Assembly: GCA_018136815.1 (NCBI GenBank)
Contig: CM030937.1
Coordinates: forward strand, 4,276,226-4,340,225
Direction of reading: 5' to 3'
DNA length: 64,000 nt
Origin: Isochrysis galbana
Lineage: Eukaryota; Haptophyta; Isochrysidales; Isochrysidaceae
Positions 61,581-64,000 of the stretch are shown one piece after another; position 1 is the first letter of the stretch; each line of letters starts with the position of its first letter. A program made the translations under genes and the position numbers. The notes beneath the pieces were generated by a model. It was not told the origin of the DNA. It searched no databases and saw only the letters and a program-made list of their open reading frames with translations.

Positions 61581-62340
61581 CACCAACTACACGCCTAGCC
61601 CCGGAAGGTCGCACGCACAACAAATCAAAGATAGACTTTTCGCGTACCCTGGCGCGAACACCCCCGACAGCCTAAAGACGCTATATATACTAGCGTGGAA
61701 GTATATACTCAGAGACTTCTACAGAGTCGAATTCGAGTCGTACGAGTATCATTACATACCAGTCCTAGAAGCCACACTGGTGAGGTTTACCACCTTGGTG
61801 AGAGGTCTCGCTATACCGGGCTCTCACAGCCACATGCGCACCCGCAAGGCCGCCCAAGGAAGGAAACCAAAACTCAAAAAACCGACTGAACACAGCGCCC
61901 CCGCGTTTATTGTGAATGAGAAAGGTAGACTACAATTGGGCGAGAGCTTCAGCCTCGTGGCACAGGCGCTTGACCTTGCCGAGAGGCTCGCCTAAAGCAG
62001 CGAAACATTCCTATACAATCGGAGACAAGGACACGGGATGACAGCAGCCATGGCACGAGCAAAAACACGACGTAGATAACGACGCAGACCGAAACACATC
62101 TAGGATATGCATGCCACTCAGCGGCGTAGGAGGAAGGCGTGCACGCACCGCTGAGGCTGAGGGCAGGCGCACTCCGCCCAACCCGTGAACCCCGCAGGAC
62201 CCGGGCCCCTAAGTAGAGCACGAGGGGAGTTGCCGCAAGGCGGGAAGTGAGGGAGAGAGAGGAGAGAGGAAGGGGTATGGGCGTGGCTACGGATATGCGA
62301 CCCAGTGCCACGTGCGAGGCGAGAATATTAAAAGGTTTTT
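61575..62340 (+). mobile_element. LINE, strongly 5'-truncated, intact C-terminus
   Basis: Plus frame to a stop at 61993-61995: ITNYTPSPGRSHAQQ, IKDRLFAYPGANTPDSLKTLY, DFYRVEFESYEYHYIPVLE, MRTRKAAQGRKPKLKKP, ending DLAERLA. It matches the LINE at 42818-44030 without the 4-bp shift. The 3' UTR shares GGGCCCCTAAGTAGAGCACG and GGGCGTGGCTACGG with it, then switches to another tail, GGCGAGAATATTAAAAGG plus a T-run. Confidence 0.72.
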
Positions 62341-62343
62341 TTT

Positions 62344-63083
62344 TACAATTACAATTACACTCCCACAGGAACTACCGGTAGCTGTGAGCTGTGAGCCTAC
62401 GGGAGATGGGGATATAAATATACAATATACCCCTAGATGTTAAACACAGGAACAGTGTGTTTCTACGGAAGTCAAAAACAGTGTTTTTCACCGTGTTTCT
62501 AGGAGACCCCCATGTCCGGAACAGAGGGTTGCGCGCTGCGGGCGCGCGGTGAGTGAGCGTGCGAGCGAGGCCATAGCCATAGCATGCAATCAATCCCGCC
62601 ACCTGCCACCTGATTGCCTGGCCTCCCACCCACCTGCACCACTACACCACTAGCTACCACCACCTACCACCTAGCACCTAGTTGGATGCAAGACAATCAA
62701 TCATCAATCACAATCATGCTTGACAGTTACAATTACAATTACACTCCCACAGGAACTACCGGTAGCTGTGAGCTGTGAGCCTACGGGAGATGGATATAAA
62801 TATATATGTATAATATAATACTATATATATATGACCCGCTGTTTTCGGTACTGTGTTTCACCGTGTTTCCAAAAAAGCCAAAAACAGCTGTTTTTGGTGT
62901 GTTTCTAGACCTAACCCACCGTGTTTAACATCTAGGATATATATATACTATAATATATCTATATATATATGAATATGACCCGCTGTTTTCGGTACTGTGT
63001 TTCACCGTGTTTCCAAAAAAGCCAAAAACAGCTGTTTTTGGTGTGTTTCTAGACCTAACCCACCGTGTTTCACATCTAGGTTA
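62344..63083. repeat. Complex AT-rich repeat block with 16-bp terminal inverted repeats
   Basis: A 65-bp segment (starting CAATTACAATTACACTCCC, ending CCTACGGGAGATGG) occurs at 62346 and 62725. CCTAGATGTTAAACAC at 62432-62447 is exactly inverted at 62921-62936. A unit of about 100 bp (GACCCGCTGTTTTCGG to CACCGTGTTT) is duplicated at 62832 and 62984. AAAAACAG and TGTTTTT words fill the rest. 62500-62700 holds CCACCTACCACC repeats. No gene. Confidence 0.6.
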
Positions 63084-63104
63084 CCTAGGCCTAGGTCCTA
63101 GGTG

Positions 63105-63265
63105 CAGGGGCCTGCAAATACAGCCAAATACATATACATATGTATTTGGCCTCCGGCCAAATACATTTGAAATACATTCGAGGCCTACTACCCAGGACAC
63201 GCTTCAAATACAGCCAAATATATATGTATTTGGTCTCTGGCCAAATACGGTAAATACGTATTTCC
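63105..63265. repeat. Keyword-rich block (CAAATAC)
   Basis: Ten or more CCAAATAC/GTATTTGG words, several as palindromes such as ATATGTATTTGGCC, across 160 bp. Confidence 0.5.
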
Positions 63266-63462
63266 CATCTAGGGTCCCGCAGGGGGGACCCGATGCACAC
63301 CTCGCCATACGCACGCACAGCACCACATGGGAGAAACAAGTTGTTATGCGCACGCACGTCCCCGCGCCGTCTCCATTTCCATATTAACGGTATCTACGAA
63401 AACATAACATTCTAAATAAAAACAAAACTACCACCTGGTCCTCTTTCGACGGAACGCGACTT

Positions 63463-63549
63463 CATCGCGGGGTAGGGGCTCCGTTGCCGCCGAAGGGCTT
63501 CGGTCCCGCAGCACTAAGGTTATACTCACACAACAATAAAACTCTGACG
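63463..63549 (-). repeat. Dispersed hairpin repeat (TATAACCTTAGTGCTG family), copy 3
   Basis: Reversed full copy; on the minus strand TCAGAGTTTTATTGTTGTG, GTATAACCTTAGTGCTGCGGG and the stem CCGAAG-CC-CTTCGG. Confidence 0.7.
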
Positions 63550-63620
63550 TAAACTCTGCCCTCTAAAGCCTTTTTGGCGCCTTGGGGCGAGCGGAGGAGG
63601 AGAGGGGAGGGGAGGGGAGC

Positions 63621-64000
63621 ATGGCAGTCCCGAGCGGCGAGGAGGCATCGCCTCTCACCTTGTCGAGAGGGGACGAGGAGAGTGGAGGTGGGCTCCGCGT
63701 CGGAGAAACAGAAGCAATTCTCCCCAGCCGCCGGGCCGACGGTCTGAAGAACACACTCAGCTATACCAGCGAGCAGACCGGATGCACGATGGGCGAGAGC
63801 AGTGGCGCACTCGGTGCTCCCAATCCGAAAAGAGTTGCGAGCAATATAATACCTTGCTCTTTCGCTTCGATGATGATCACGTATGATCAGGCGATGAAGG
63901 CAGTCGAGTCGACCGAGCTCATGCTGCAGATGTCTCTGTCCTTCGCTGACCTGCATCACCGCCTTGCATCTATTGAAGGCAAATCGCCACTGCAGCCAGT
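63621..64000 (+). CDS. 5' end of an unidentified gene, runs off right edge
   Basis: Open from an ATG at 63621 to the window end (126 codons). It begins MAVPSGEEASPLTLSRGDEE and becomes a likely helical protein (MITYDQAMKAVESTELMLQM, SFADLHHRLASIEGK). No family is recognised. A competing minus frame (63959-63462) reads into a dispersed repeat and has a less protein-like composition, so I favour the plus strand. Confidence 0.45.
   Translation, partial: MAVPSGEEASPLTLSRGDEESGGGLRVGETEAILPSRRADGLKNTLSYTSEQTGCTMGESSGALGAPNPKRVASNIIPCSFASMMITYDQAMKAVESTELMLQMSLSFADLHHRLASIEGKSPLQP

Noticed and set aside
63462..63959. 165-codon minus frame at the right edge
   Set aside because: Ends inside a dispersed repeat; the plus frame from 63621 is more protein-like and stays open to the edge.

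Overview
The window reads as nuclear DNA of a unicellular alga, most probably a haptophyte (prymnesiophyte). The evidence is spliceosomal GT-AG introns of 75-285 nt, GC-rich codon use, a protein carrying a signal peptide plus plastid-transit style leader joined to a plastid ribosomal motif, a serine palmitoyltransferase whose two subunits are fused in one gene (a layout I associate with haptophytes and their viruses), and a very high load of LINE, SINE, MITE and LTR debris. I see no rRNA, no convincing functional tRNA and no CRISPR array.

Layout, left to right. 1-765: 5' end of a TM9SF (nonaspanin) gene on the minus strand, running off the left edge. 2.2-4.3 kb: an 870-bp SINE-like element with target-site duplications and an orphan reading frame. 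4.9-6.9 kb: a three-exon GT4 glycosyltransferase with a C-terminal anchor. 7-10.3 kb: repeats and a fold-back MITE. 10.4-11.4 kb: LON-substrate-binding-domain protein. 12-15 kb: LINE/SINE tails and a decayed hAT transposase. 15.8-16.3 kb: a small plastid-type protein joining a cL38/PSRP6-like motif to a ubiquitin-like domain. 16.9-19.3 kb: second SINE copy and a reverse-transcriptase scrap. 19.9-23.2 kb: a 1077-residue protein with seven W-rich repeats, a TIR domain and a helical tail. 23.6-25.1 kb: a LINE interrupted by a third SINE copy. 25.5-27.1 kb: amino-acid transporter of the SLC32/AVT type. 28-29.6 kb: internally deleted Ty1/copia element with a probable LTR. 29.8-30.6 kb: EMC8/9. 32.7-33.5 kb: ECHDC3-like enoyl-CoA hydratase family protein. 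34.6-34.8 kb: fragment of a phage/giant-virus style methyltransferase. 36.3-38.0 kb: rhamnosyltransferase-like type II membrane glycosyltransferase. 40.1-41.6 kb: bestrophin channel. 42.8-44.0 kb: 5'-truncated LINE. 45.5-50.0 kb: LCB2-LCB1-PAP2 fusion of sphingolipid synthesis. 51.6-52.1 kb: hAT-type MITE with perfect 8-bp duplication. 52.5-56.9 kb: Ty3/gypsy chromovirus lacking its reverse transcriptase. 58.1-59.1 kb: DUF3598-like protein. 60.2-61.6 kb: Gly/Arg/Tyr-rich protein. 61.6-62.3 kb: LINE 3' end. 63.6-64 kb: 5' end of an unidentified gene.

The genes do not form an operon. Themes that recur are endomembrane and cell-surface work (TM9SF, EMC8/9, two glycosyltransferases, the sphingolipid enzyme, transporter, channel) and candidate defence or signalling (the TIR protein). 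The non-genic half is dominated by one LINE/SINE superfamily whose 3' ends carry a terminal hairpin that differs in sequence but keeps its base pairing, and by short elements built from a repeated keyword. Exon boundaries were inferred by eye from splice consensus and protein-family continuity; no alignment or transcript was available.
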